From Nostocoides sp. (lineage in GTDB: Bacteria; Actinomycetota; Actinomycetes; Actinomycetales; Dermatophilaceae), in NCBI GenBank assembly GCA_016716625.1, contig JADJVJ010000001.1, positions 1,302,001 through 1,366,000 of the forward strand: a DNA stretch of 64,000 bases, read 5' to 3'. The notes under the pieces are model-generated. The model was not told the DNA's origin and searched no databases. It was given only the letters and a program-made list of their open reading frames with translations. This document shows positions 25,313 to 33,601 of the stretch, in pieces. Position 1 is the stretch's first letter. Every line of letters begins with the position of its first letter. The position numbers were made by a program, and so were the translations under genes.

Positions 25313-26148
25313 CCCGCCCTAGCCGCCCCGAGAAGCCCCGCCCGCGCCGCAGCCCGACGGCATACCGCCGCCAGGGCGAGCTCGCGGGCCAGCCACCCAC
25401 CCGCCCGGAGGTTGACGTCCACGACCCCGATGGCATCCGTCTGCAGAAGCTCTTGGCCGGCGCCGGGATCGGTTCGCGGCGCGCCTGCGAACTGCTCATC
25501 AGCGAGGGCCGGGTGGAGGTCGACGGGCAGATCGTGCGTGAGCTTGGGGTGCGGATCCGTCCCGACCAGGTGGTCCATGTCGACGGCGAGCGGGTGCAGC
25601 TCGACGAGTCTCGGGTCTACCTGGCGTTCAACAAGCCGCTCGGGGTGGTCACCTCGATGAACGACGACCTGGGCCGGATCGACCTCGGCGACTTCGTCCG
25701 CGGACGCAAGGAGCGGCTCTTCCACGTGGGTCGGCTCGACGCCGACACCGAGGGCCTGCTGCTGCTCACCAACGACGGCGACCTCGCCAACCGGCTCCAG
25801 CACCCCCGGTACGGGGTCCTCAAGACCTACCTCGCGCAGGTTCCCGGGCCGGTTCCGCGGGACCTCGGTCGGCGGCTGCGGGCCGGCATCAAACTCGACG
25901 ACGGGCCGGTCGCGGTCGACTCCTTCCGGATCGTCGACAGCCAGCCGGGCAAGGCACTCGTCGAGGTGGTGCTGCACGAGGGCCGCAAACACATCGTCCG
26001 CCGCATGCTCGATGCCGTCGGCCACCCGGTGATTTCCCTGGTCCGTACCCAGGTCGGCCCGATCCATCTCGGCTCGACGAAGGTCGGCAAGTGGCGGGCG
26101 CTGAACTCCGCGGAGGTTGCCGCGCTCTACAAGGCGGCCGGGCTGTGA
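25309..26148 (+). CDS. rluB: Ribosomal large-subunit pseudouridine synthase RluB-like
   Basis: 279 residues. An N-terminal basic stretch is followed by an S4 RNA-binding domain (GIRLQKLLAGAGIGSRRACELL, about 42-95) and the RsuA/RluB catalytic domain with the catalytic aspartate D144 in GRLDADTEGLLLLTNDG. It converts a uridine in 23S rRNA helix 89 in E. coli; the site here is assumed. The order scpA-scpB-rluB-(tyrA)-cmk-der is conserved in actinobacteria. It overlaps tyrA by GTGA. Confidence 0.92.
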   Translation: MTRPSRPEKPRPRRSPTAYRRQGELAGQPPTRPEVDVHDPDGIRLQKLLAGAGIGSRRACELLISEGRVEVDGQIVRELGVRIRPDQVVHVDGERVQLDESRVYLAFNKPLGVVTSMNDDLGRIDLGDFVRGRKERLFHVGRLDADTEGLLLLTNDGDLANRLQHPRYGVLKTYLAQVPGPVPRDLGRRLRAGIKLDDGPVAVDSFRIVDSQPGKALVEVVLHEGRKHIVRRMLDAVGHPVISLVRTQVGPIHLGSTKVGKWRALNSAEVAALYKAAGL

Positions 26149-27224
26149 CCGAGGTCCTCATCGTCGGGACCGGTCTGATCGGGACAAGTCTGGGGCTCGC
26201 GCTCACCCGAGCCGGGTATGCCGTGACGCTCACCGATGTGAGCCCGACCAACGCCGCACTGGCACGCGACCTCGGCGCCGGGCGGCTCGCAGCCCCGGGG
26301 GATCGGCCGGACCTTGTCGTCGTGGCCACACCCCCGGATGTCACCGGCGACTGCGTCGCGCAGGCCCTCGCGGATCATCCGGACGCGGCGGTCACCGATG
26401 TCGCCTCCGTCAAGGGCATCGTCCAGGCTGCCCTGGTCGCCCGTGGCGCCCCGGTGCAGCGGTACTGCGGATCGCACCCGATGGCGGGCCGGGAACGCTC
26501 CGGTGCGGTGTCCGGCCGCTTCGACCTCTTTGACGGCCGAGCCTGGGTGGTCACCCCGTCGGGGGACACCCGGGGTGACGTTCGTGACCTCGTCGCCCGG
26601 ATGGCGCGGGATGTCGGTGCCGCCGTCGTCGTCCTCGATCCCGAGCGGCACGACGCCGCCGTGGCCGCGGTCTCGCACGTCCCGCAGCTCGCGGCGAGTC
26701 TGGTAGCCGCCCGGCTCGGCCGGCTCACCGACGAGGCGGTTGCCCTCGCCGGCCAGGGCTTGCGGGACGTGACCCGGATTGCCGCGAGCGAGCCGGGCCT
26801 GTGGACCCAGATCCTGGCCGGTAACGCGGCCGCGGTGCGCGACGTCCTGCGCCCTCTGCGCGATGACCTTGACGCCGTCCTGGACGCTCTCGAGGCGCTG
26901 ACCTCCTCCACGGACGCCCCCGGGGCTCGGGCCGTCCTTGCCCGGACCGTGGCCGCCGGCAACGCCGGGCACGCCCGGATCCCGGGTAAGCACGGCGCCG
27001 CGCCGACGGCATACGCGACGGTGCGGGTCATCGTGCCGGACGAGCCCGGCCAACTCGGCCGGCTCTTCGCCGATGTCGGGGAGACTGGGACCAACATCGA
27101 GGAGTTCCGCCTCGACCACGGTCTCGGGCAGGCGTTCGGGGTTGCCGAAGTCGACGTCATCCCGGCCAGCGCCGACGCGCTCGGTGTCGCCCTTGAGGCG
27201 CGTGGATGGCGTCTGCACTCCTGA
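26145..27224 (+). CDS. tyrA: Prephenate dehydrogenase
   Basis: 359 residues. It oxidatively decarboxylates prephenate to 4-hydroxyphenylpyruvate in tyrosine synthesis. The Rossmann motif is VGTGLIGTSLGLALTRAGY (about 6-24); the active-site block is YCGSHPMAGRERSG (about 106-119). A C-terminal ACT domain (about 290-359, VIVPDEPGQLGRLFADVGE) suggests feedback control by an amino acid. GTG start overlaps rluB. In many relatives this gene is absent from the scp-cmk block, so it may be a lineage-specific insertion. Confidence 0.92.
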   Translation: MTEVLIVGTGLIGTSLGLALTRAGYAVTLTDVSPTNAALARDLGAGRLAAPGDRPDLVVVATPPDVTGDCVAQALADHPDAAVTDVASVKGIVQAALVARGAPVQRYCGSHPMAGRERSGAVSGRFDLFDGRAWVVTPSGDTRGDVRDLVARMARDVGAAVVVLDPERHDAAVAAVSHVPQLAASLVAARLGRLTDEAVALAGQGLRDVTRIAASEPGLWTQILAGNAAAVRDVLRPLRDDLDAVLDALEALTSSTDAPGARAVLARTVAAGNAGHARIPGKHGAAPTAYATVRVIVPDEPGQLGRLFADVGETGTNIEEFRLDHGLGQAFGVAEVDVIPASADALGVALEARGWRLHS

Positions 27225-27256
27225 GCGCGCTGCCACGCCCGCGGACGCCGAGGCGC

Positions 27257-27262
27257 TAGGCT
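27257..27262 (+). promoter_or_regulatory. -10 element of cmk, leaderless
   Basis: TAGGCT, 8 nt before the cmk GTG, in the 46-bp gap after tyrA. Confidence 0.4.
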
Positions 27263-27270
27263 GCAGCGCT

Positions 27271-27954
27271 GTGACAGAGCCATTGACGATCGCCATTGAC
27301 GGCCCCAGCGGCTCAGGGAAGTCCAGCGTCTCCCGGGCCGTCGCGCGCCGGCTGGGGATCGGCTACCTCGACACCGGGGCCATGTACCGCGCCCTCACCT
27401 GGTCCTGTCTGTCCAGCGGGATTGACCTCACCGACCAGGCCGCGGTCGCCGCGTTCGCGGACAGCGCGGGCATCGTCATGGGCACCGACCCCGAGGACCC
27501 TCGGGTGTCGGCCGGTGGCCAAGACATCACCGCGGAGATCCGGGGACGCGCGGTGACCGCCGCGGTCTCCGCCGTCGCGACCAACCTTGCCGTAAGGGCC
27601 TGGATGCGGCGGCGGCAGCGTAGCCTCATGGACGCCATCGTCGAGGCCACCGGGGGAGTGGTCGCCGAAGGGCGCGACATCACCACGGTCGTCGCCCCCG
27701 ATGCCGCCGTCCGGGTGTTGCTCACCGCGTCGGAGGAGGCCCGGTTGCGGCGCCGCTCCACCGAACTGCACGGGCATGCCGACGCGGGGGCCGTTGCGGC
27801 CACCCGCGACTCCATCGTCCGCCGAGACCGCGACGACTCCACGGTCTCCAACTTCACCGAGGCCGCCGACGGCGTCGTCCTGCTCGACACCTCGGACCTG
27901 GACTTTGAGGGCAGCGTGAATGCGGTCCTGCGGATCGTTGGGGCCCGCCGGTGA
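27271..27954 (+). CDS. cmk: Cytidylate kinase
   Basis: 227 residues. It phosphorylates CMP and dCMP. The P-loop is DGPSGSGKSS (D10-S19), the NMP-binding region has YLDTGAMYRALTW, and the conserved GRDITTVVAPDA and RRDRDDS segments contact substrate and close the lid. GTG at 27271 gives the canonical N-terminus; the long upstream frame is a shadow of tyrA. It overlaps plsC by GTGA. Confidence 0.95.
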   Translation: MTEPLTIAIDGPSGSGKSSVSRAVARRLGIGYLDTGAMYRALTWSCLSSGIDLTDQAAVAAFADSAGIVMGTDPEDPRVSAGGQDITAEIRGRAVTAAVSAVATNLAVRAWMRRRQRSLMDAIVEATGGVVAEGRDITTVVAPDAAVRVLLTASEEARLRRRSTELHGHADAGAVAATRDSIVRRDRDDSTVSNFTEAADGVVLLDTSDLDFEGSVNAVLRIVGARR

Positions 27955-28670
27955 GGGCTCCGAAGACGCCCGCGGGCACGGAGGGCAGCGAGCCGCCCGA
28001 GGCGTGGCGGGGCCGGTTCTCCCACCTCGTCGGCGGTACCCTCGTTCGCGCCCTGTATGCCGGTGAGATGCATGGTGCGCAACACGTCCCCGAGCACGGT
28101 CCGGTCATCCTTGCCGCCAACCACACCGGCTTTCTCGACGGTGCCGTCGTCCTCGGCCTGGCGCCCCGGCCGAGCCATTTCCTGGTCCTCAAGCAGACCT
28201 TCGAGGGGCCCGTGCTCGGGCCGCTGCTGAGGTTCAGCGGGCAGATCGCCATCGATCAACAGCGCGGCGACCGCACGGCCCTGAACCGGGCGCTGCAGGT
28301 GCTCGGGCGCGGCGGCGTCATCGGCATCTTCCCCGAGGGCGGACGGGGCCGCGGGGACCTCTCCGCGGCGGCCAAGGGGGTGGGGTGGCTGGCGATGCAG
28401 TCGGGGGCGACGGTGATCCCGACCGCCTGCCTGGGGACTCGGCGCACCGGTGATCTCGCGGCTTCCTGGCCCCGGCTCCGTTCCCGGCTCGTCGTCGACT
28501 TCGGCGCCTCGGTCCCACTCGAGGTGCCCGACGGGCTGCCCGGGCGGGTGCGGCTGGAGCGGGTCTCCGAACAGATCCGGGTGACCCTCGCCGACCACGT
28601 GGCTCAGGCCAGTGTCCGCCACGGGTTGCCGCTTCCGACCGACGTGCCGCCAGACATCCTCCAACTGTGA
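27951..28670 (+). CDS. plsC: 1-acyl-sn-glycerol-3-phosphate acyltransferase (PlsC family)
   Basis: 239 residues. The HX4D motif is NHTGFLDG (H58, D63) and the second acyltransferase motif is FPEGGRGRG (about 124-132). The family esterifies lysophosphatidic acid at position 2, although family members next to cmk-der in actinobacteria have not been tied to one substrate. The GTG start overlaps cmk, and the gene ends just ahead of der. Confidence 0.88.
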   Translation: MRAPKTPAGTEGSEPPEAWRGRFSHLVGGTLVRALYAGEMHGAQHVPEHGPVILAANHTGFLDGAVVLGLAPRPSHFLVLKQTFEGPVLGPLLRFSGQIAIDQQRGDRTALNRALQVLGRGGVIGIFPEGGRGRGDLSAAAKGVGWLAMQSGATVIPTACLGTRRTGDLAASWPRLRSRLVVDFGASVPLEVPDGLPGRVRLERVSEQIRVTLADHVAQASVRHGLPLPTDVPPDILQL

Positions 28671-28684
28671 GAGAGAATGGGGGG

Positions 28685-30148
28685 ATGAGCACCGAAGAGC
28701 CCCTCGCCGATCCCGCCGTTATCGAGCGGGCCCTGCGGGTGGGACTCGAGGAGTTTCACCTCGACGACGAGGACCGCGCCCTGCTCGGGGACCGTGACGG
28801 GGACGTCGATGGTGCCGAAGCCATTGGCCCCCGGCCCGTCGTCGCGGTGATCGGGCGGCCCAACGTCGGCAAGTCCACGCTGGTCAACCGGATCATCGGC
28901 CGCCGGGAGGCCGTGGTCGAGGATGTGCCCGGGGTCACCCGGGACCGGGTGGCGTATGACGCGGAGTGGACCGGTCACGACTTCACCCTCGTCGACACCG
29001 GGGGCTGGTCGATCGACGCCACCGGCATTCACCTGCGGGTTGCCGAGCAGGCCGAGATCGCCGTCGACCTCGCCGATGCCGTGCTGTTCGTCGTGGACGC
29101 CACGGTGGGTGCCACCGATGACGACGAGGCCGTGGTCCGGCTGCTCCGACGGGCGCACAAGCCGGTCGTCCTCATCGCCAACAAGGTCGACGACCAGCGC
29201 GTCGAGGCCGATGCAGCCGCCTTGTGGAACCTCGGGCTCGGCCAACCCTGGCCGGTCTCGGCCCTGCACGGCCGGGGCACCGGGGACGCTTTGGATGCCC
29301 TCCTTGAGGTGCTGCCCGAGGTCTCCGGGGTGGGCGGTGCCTATGAGCGCGGCGGCCCGCGCCGGGTAGCCCTCCTCGGACGGCCCAACGTCGGCAAGTC
29401 CTCCCTGCTCAACAAGCTCGCCGGTGAGGACCGGGTCGTCGTGGACTCGGTCGCCGGAACGACCCGCGACCCGGTCGACGAGCTCATCGAACTGGGCGGC
29501 CGGACCTGGCGGTTCGTCGACACCGCAGGCATCCGGCGCCGGGTCCACCAGACCCGCGGCGCCGACTTCTATGCCTCGCTGCGCACCCAAACGGCCCTGG
29601 AGAAGGCCGAGGTGGCCGTCGTCCTTGTCGATGCCGCTGAACCGTTGTCGGAGCAGGACGTCCGGGTCATCCAGCAAGTGGTCGATGCCGGCCGAGCGCT
29701 CGTCATTGCGTACAACAAGTGGGACCTCACCGATGAGGAGCGTCGCCACTATTTGGAGCGAGAGATCGAGCGGGACCTCGTCCAGATCCCGTGGGCGCCG
29801 CGGGTCAACCTCTCGGCCCGCACCGGACGCCACATGGACAAGCTGGTCCCGGCCCTGGACCTGGCCCTGGATTCCTGGGAGTCGCGGATCCCGACGGCCC
29901 GGCTCAACGCCTTCGTCGGGGAGATCGTCGCCGCCCACCCGCACCCGGTGCGCGGCGGGAAGCAGCCGCGCATCCTCTTCGTCACCCAGGCCAGCACCCG
30001 GCCGCCACGGTTCGTCGTCTTCGCCTCGGGGTTCATCGAGGCCGGGTACCGCCGATTCCTCGAACGTCGGTTGCGCGAGCAGTTCGGGTTCGAGGGGACC
30101 CCGATCGAGATCTCGGTCCGGGTTCGCGAGCGCCGCTCCCGCTCCTGA
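28685..30148 (+). CDS. der: Ribosome assembly GTPase Der
   Basis: 487 residues with two consecutive Era-like GTPase domains and a C-terminal KH-like domain. G1 loops are GRPNVGKST (about 57-65) and GRPNVGKSS (about 229-237); NKVD and NKWD are the two G4 motifs. Der is needed for 50S subunit maturation. The ATG at 28685 with purine-rich AGAGAATGGGG ahead of it is preferred; a GTG at 28667 overlapping plsC is possible. The 45-residue N-terminal extension with acidic residues is usual in actinobacteria. Confidence 0.95.
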   Translation: MSTEEPLADPAVIERALRVGLEEFHLDDEDRALLGDRDGDVDGAEAIGPRPVVAVIGRPNVGKSTLVNRIIGRREAVVEDVPGVTRDRVAYDAEWTGHDFTLVDTGGWSIDATGIHLRVAEQAEIAVDLADAVLFVVDATVGATDDDEAVVRLLRRAHKPVVLIANKVDDQRVEADAAALWNLGLGQPWPVSALHGRGTGDALDALLEVLPEVSGVGGAYERGGPRRVALLGRPNVGKSSLLNKLAGEDRVVVDSVAGTTRDPVDELIELGGRTWRFVDTAGIRRRVHQTRGADFYASLRTQTALEKAEVAVVLVDAAEPLSEQDVRVIQQVVDAGRALVIAYNKWDLTDEERRHYLEREIERDLVQIPWAPRVNLSARTGRHMDKLVPALDLALDSWESRIPTARLNAFVGEIVAAHPHPVRGGKQPRILFVTQASTRPPRFVVFASGFIEAGYRRFLERRLREQFGFEGTPIEISVRVRERRSRS

Positions 30149-30240
30149 GGGCCCGCATGGGCGGTCCGCGCCCGGCGCCGATTCGGAGCCCCGCGCGGTG
30201 GTGAGATATGGTTTCGTTCGCTCTCGTGAGAGAGCAGCCA

Positions 30241-30314
<74 letters not shown>

Positions 30315-30327
30315 CGGATGTGATGTC

Positions 30328-30934
30328 TCAAGACATCGGCAACACCCGGACCCCTGTGGGTCCGGGGGTTGTCTTGTTCTGGGGTTGGTATCGGCGGGTG
30401 GTGTCGAGGGTGAGTTCGCGCAGGATTTCGCCGGTGGTGGCGTTGCTGATGGTGATGTCGAGGTCGTGGATGAGGGCGATGACCGGGGGTGGCGTTGAGG
30501 TGTCGGCCGAGGGCGATGTGGAAGAGCTGGCTGGCGTGGCGGAGGGTGATTTTGCCGTTGTTGACTTTGTCGTGGCGGACGCGGGTGTGGGTTCGGTTCG
30601 GGGGTTCGGTCGGGGGGTGGTCTTTGGGTCGGGCGGTGTAGGCGGCGCGGGGGGTGCGGCGGTCTAGTGAGCGGTGGGGTCGGTCGTTGTTGTACTCGGC
30701 GACGAAGAGCTCGAGGAGGTGTTGGAGTTCGGGGATGGTGGCGGGCTGGAGGGGTTGGTTACGGAGCCATTTCTTGACCGTTTGTTGGAAGCGTTCGACT
30801 TTGCCTTGGGTTTGGGGGTGGCCGCCGCGGCCGTTCTTCTGGATGACGCCGAGGGTGGCGAGGAGGACTTCGAAGGCGTTGCGGCCGCCGTGGACCTTCT
30901 TGGAGGCCATGCGGGAGGTGTACACCATGCCGTT
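30328..30934 (-). pseudogene. IS481-family transposase, C-terminal fragment
   Basis: The fragment begins at NGMVYTSRM, directly after the second catalytic Asp codon, which is on the far side of the inserted IS110 element. It includes the third catalytic residue in HPQTQGKVERFQQTVKKWL. An extra C in a C-run near 30499 shifts the frame; restoring it gives VIALIHDLDITIS and a stop inside the terminal repeat at 30328. Clearly the other half of the fragment at 32630-33228. Confidence 0.85.
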
Positions 30935-30950
30935 GAGTTCCTAAGAGATG

Positions 30951-32338
30951 TCAAGCCGCTCCGGGTCGCCTAACGTGGTTGCTGGACGGGCCGGTCGATG
31001 GAGCACTGTGTGACTCCTTGCTTCGCCTGCTCGTCCCTGTTGTGGTGGTGCGGGCTCGCCGGATGTCTTCGGGGATTTGGTAGCGCTCGGCGATGATCGC
31101 GCGTGCTTCGGCTCGGTCGACGACTCGACCGTCGATGTCGCGCAACTGGTAGGGCGTCTGGTTCTTCCAGCAGGCCACCACCCGGGTGAGCAGCGTGGTC
31201 GCGATGTGGCAGAGCGCGGAGTTGTGGTGCTTGCCGGACTCGACCATGAGCCGGTGGTATTTCGCAGCGAGGGTGGGGTCGATGCGTCGGGCCTGGTTGG
31301 CGCTGAGGAACAGGGCTTCGCGCAGGAGCGCGTCGCCGCGTTTGGTGGGTCCTCCATGTCGCCCAGAGATTCCGGAGGAGTCCAGGGAGGGGACCAGGCC
31401 GGTGAACGAGCGGACGGCGGCCAGCGAGGAGAATCGGTTGGCGTCGCCCAAGCGGCCCAGGATCACGGCTCCGGTGACGGCGCCGACTCCGGGGCGGAGG
31501 TGATCAGGCCCTGCGGGTCACGTTCACGCACGATCACCTCGATGCGTTCGTCGAGTTCTTTGATCTCCTCAGTCAGCGCGAGTGCGAGGCGGGCCTCGAT
31601 CGCGATGTCTTCGGCCAGATCGGGAAACGACAGGTCGTCCTCGGTCCACAGAGCCAGACTGGCTCGAGCAGCGGCCAGGATCTGGTCGGCCAGGTTGTCG
31701 CCGAATGCGCCTCGCGAGTGCCGGTAGAGGAATCGGCTCAGCCGGGCACGACCGAGCCTTCGGACCGTGTGCGGGTCGGCGTAACCGGCGGCGAGGAACC
31801 GCAGTGGAGTCTTGTTGGCCAGGTCGGCCTTGAACGCCTGGTGCCATTCCGGCCCGAGGATCTCCAAAAGGGCGTCCATGCGAGCCAGGCTGGTGGTGCG
31901 TCGCTTGACCAGGGTCGAGTGCAACTTGGTCGCCCGGCGCAGGGGGTCACCGGGTCCGATGCCCCGTTCTGGGTGCAGCCCTTCGGGATGCAGCATCGGA
32001 AGCCGCGCGAGCAGCACCGAGTCCAGCCGGTCACTCTTGGTGTGCTTGGCGTAGTACGCGCGCAAGTCCGCTGATCGCTCCGCGGACACCAGCACGACAC
32101 GTGCGCCCCTGCGGCGAAACCACGCTGCCAACGGCACCCAGGAGTTCCTCGTGGGCTCCATCACGATTGTCACCTCGGCAGGCTCGACGTCAGCGGGCAG
32201 CCGCTCCCAGAGCCGGTTGAGGTCGGTCGCGGTGGTCCGGAACCGGTGACCCGACCAGATCAGCGCGCCGCGCTCGTCGGCCAGACTGGCCTGATGGGCC
32301 GCGCGGATGGCGATGTCGATGCCCATTCGAACGATCAC
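30951..32338 (-). pseudogene. IS110-family transposase, frameshifted
   Basis: The N-terminal DEDD (RuvC-like) domain starts around VIVRMGIDIAIRAAHQ and includes VTIVMEPTRNSW and KHTKSDRLDSVLLARL. The C-terminal transposase_20 domain with the nucleophile-serine region GLVPSLDSSGISGRHGG is in another frame. A single missing C at about 31490 (CTCCGGGG instead of CTCCCGGGG) separates them; adding one base restores SAPGVGAVTGAVILGRLGD. The product would be truncated, unless the shift is a sequencing error or is bypassed. Confidence 0.85.
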
Positions 32339-32399
32339 TTCGTCTCCTTCGGTCGCTGTGACTGCTGCCCGACAGCCGACGGCCGTGGGAGGACGATCC

Positions 32400-32560
32400 G
32401 CACCAGACATTCGCTAACAGGGATCCCCGCGCTTTGGGCGGGGTCGCCGGGTTCCTAACAGGGCATCTCGAGCCTCCGGCAGTGGCCCTGCCCGCCAGCG
32501 CGGTCAACAGGCAAGGAGTCGCGTGGCGCTCCAGTCGGTCAAGTAACGCTGACGTGCAGG
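32400..32560 (-). ncRNA. Predicted bridge RNA of IS110 element 1
   Basis: Non-coding left end of the element, upstream of the transposase on the same strand. Read 5' to 3' on the minus strand, four guide-like segments occur in the expected order. ACCGAC (32539-32534) equals the left target. CCTTGCCTGTTG (32516-32505) is antisense to the right target with one bulge and one mismatch. TTAGGAAC (32458-32451) equals the right element end. GAATG (32412-32408) is antisense to core plus left end. A CCCCGC/GCGGGG hairpin (32425-32443) lies between the last two. Exact ends are not determined. Confidence 0.6.
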
Positions 32561-32629
32561 TGCCGGACGACATCGATCCTCACCGCCGACCGACGGATCA
32601 GCTCGGATGCCGCGCTACCCAGATTGAAT

Positions 32630-33228
32630 GTCGGTGAGCACGCTTGCCGGGCAGCCATGCTCGTTCATGGCGGCGGTGAAGGTGGTGACCACGATCGATG
32701 TGGTGGGCGGTGGTGGGCGGAGAGGTGCAGGGCCATGCGGGAGTGGTCATCGAGCCAGGTGATGATCTCGACGTCGATGCCGTTGGTGAGGCGGTAGTGG
32801 GTGAAGTCGGATTGCCAGGTTTGGTTCGGCAGGTCGGCTTCGAAGCGGTGGTAGGCGCTCTTGGGTTTCTTCTTCGGTTCTGGTTTCACCCGGCCATGGC
32901 GGGTCAGGATCCGGGCCGTGGTGGCCCGGGAGACCTTGATGTCGCGGCGGGCCAGGTAGGCGCTGATCGTTTCGGGGCCGGCGTCGTGACCGGCAGTGAC
33001 GAGCCGGTCACGTTCGGCCAGGACCGCCTCGACGGTCTCTGGCGGGGTGGCGGTAGGGGAGGTGTGCGGGGCGCGGGAGCGCGGCTGGAACGCTGCCTGA
33101 CCCTCGGCCCGGTACCGCGCCATCACCCGGGACACCTGTGAGGGGGAGAACCCGTACCGGCGGGCGACCTCGGCCTGGGAGAGACGCTGGAGCGTGACGG
33201 CAGTGACGATCAGTTTGGCTTTGGACAC
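32630..33228 (-). pseudogene. IS481-family transposase, N-terminal fragment
   Basis: Begins with GTG at 33228 (VSKAKLIVTAVTLQRLSQAE), a helix-turn-helix region (RYGFSPSQVSRVMARY) and the first catalytic Asp in WQSDFTHY. A missing base near 32706 ends the open frame at 32665; restoring it continues through VVTTFTAAMNEHG to SVLTD, where IS110 element 1 interrupts. The second catalytic Asp is the last codon before the interruption. Confidence 0.85.
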
Positions 33229-33298
33229 CCCCGCATCCGACCCAAGAAGTGTTGCCGATGTCTTGAGACATGCGTTGCATATGTCCTGAGACTCAACA

Positions 33299-33314
33299 CT
33301 GTCAGCCCGACGGA
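33299..33314 (+). repeat. 16-bp target site duplication, right copy
   Basis: CTGTCAGCCCGACGGA, identical to the end of tRNA-Pro at 30303-30318. It adjoins the right terminal repeat of the IS481 element. Confidence 0.85.
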
Positions 33315-33423
33315 AGTCTCTGCAGGTCAGCAACGCGGCGCCTGCTTCGCTGGGCGCACCGTGGTGCGCGAAGATTCGGCGTGATCGTTGCGGTTCGCGC
33401 GGGTCGGGGTGGATCGTGGTGTC

Positions 33424-33571
33424 GTCCGTCGTGGTGACCCTGTAAGGCCCCTTGGTGCCGGTGAGCCCGCAGGTCAGCATGGCGGTGGAGGACTTCCACG
33501 GGAACCGTGGATTGGTGCCATGAGCCCGCGCGTCAGACTTCCGATTACTCCCTGTCCTCCCCACGACGGAC
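33424..33571 (+). ncRNA. Predicted bridge RNA of IS110 element 2
   Basis: An 11-bp stem (33424-33434 with 33561-33571, GTCCGTCGTGG/CCACGACGGAC) closes a 148-nt domain just upstream of the transposase. Inside are two half-identical loops sharing the scaffold GGTGCC..GAGCCCGC. After the first comes AGGTCAGCA, part of an 11-nt match (33469-33479) to the left flank at 33322-33332. After the second comes GCGTCAGA, part of a 9-nt match (33529-33537) to the right end at 34881-34889. These fit left target and left donor guides. The right-hand guides could not be assigned. Confidence 0.6.
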
Positions 33572-33601
33572 ACCCGTTGTGAACTCGAAAGGAGGAAGGC
33601 G

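Larger units (their letters stand above)
30936..32630 (-). mobile_element. IS110-family element 1, nested in the IS481 transposase
   Basis: About 1.69 kb inserted exactly between the GAC and AAC codons of the LTD-NG motif of the IS481 transposase. The dinucleotide TG occurs at both junctions (30934-30935 and 32629-32630), as expected for the core of IS110-type recombination; there are no terminal inverted repeats. It contains a frameshifted DEDD transposase and about 290 bp of non-coding DNA at its left (transposase-upstream) end. Confidence 0.85.
30319..33298 (-). mobile_element. IS481-family insertion sequence, interrupted
   Basis: Imperfect 26-bp terminal inverted repeats (30319-30344 and 33273-33298, 19 of 26 identical, both starting TGT) bound a transposase of DDE type. 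The element is flanked by a perfect 16-bp duplication. Without the nested IS110 element it would be about 1.28 kb, normal for the family. A second internal copy of the left repeat (22 bp perfect) lies at 33249-33270. It is inactive by itself: the transposase is split by another element and has two frameshifts. Confidence 0.85.
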
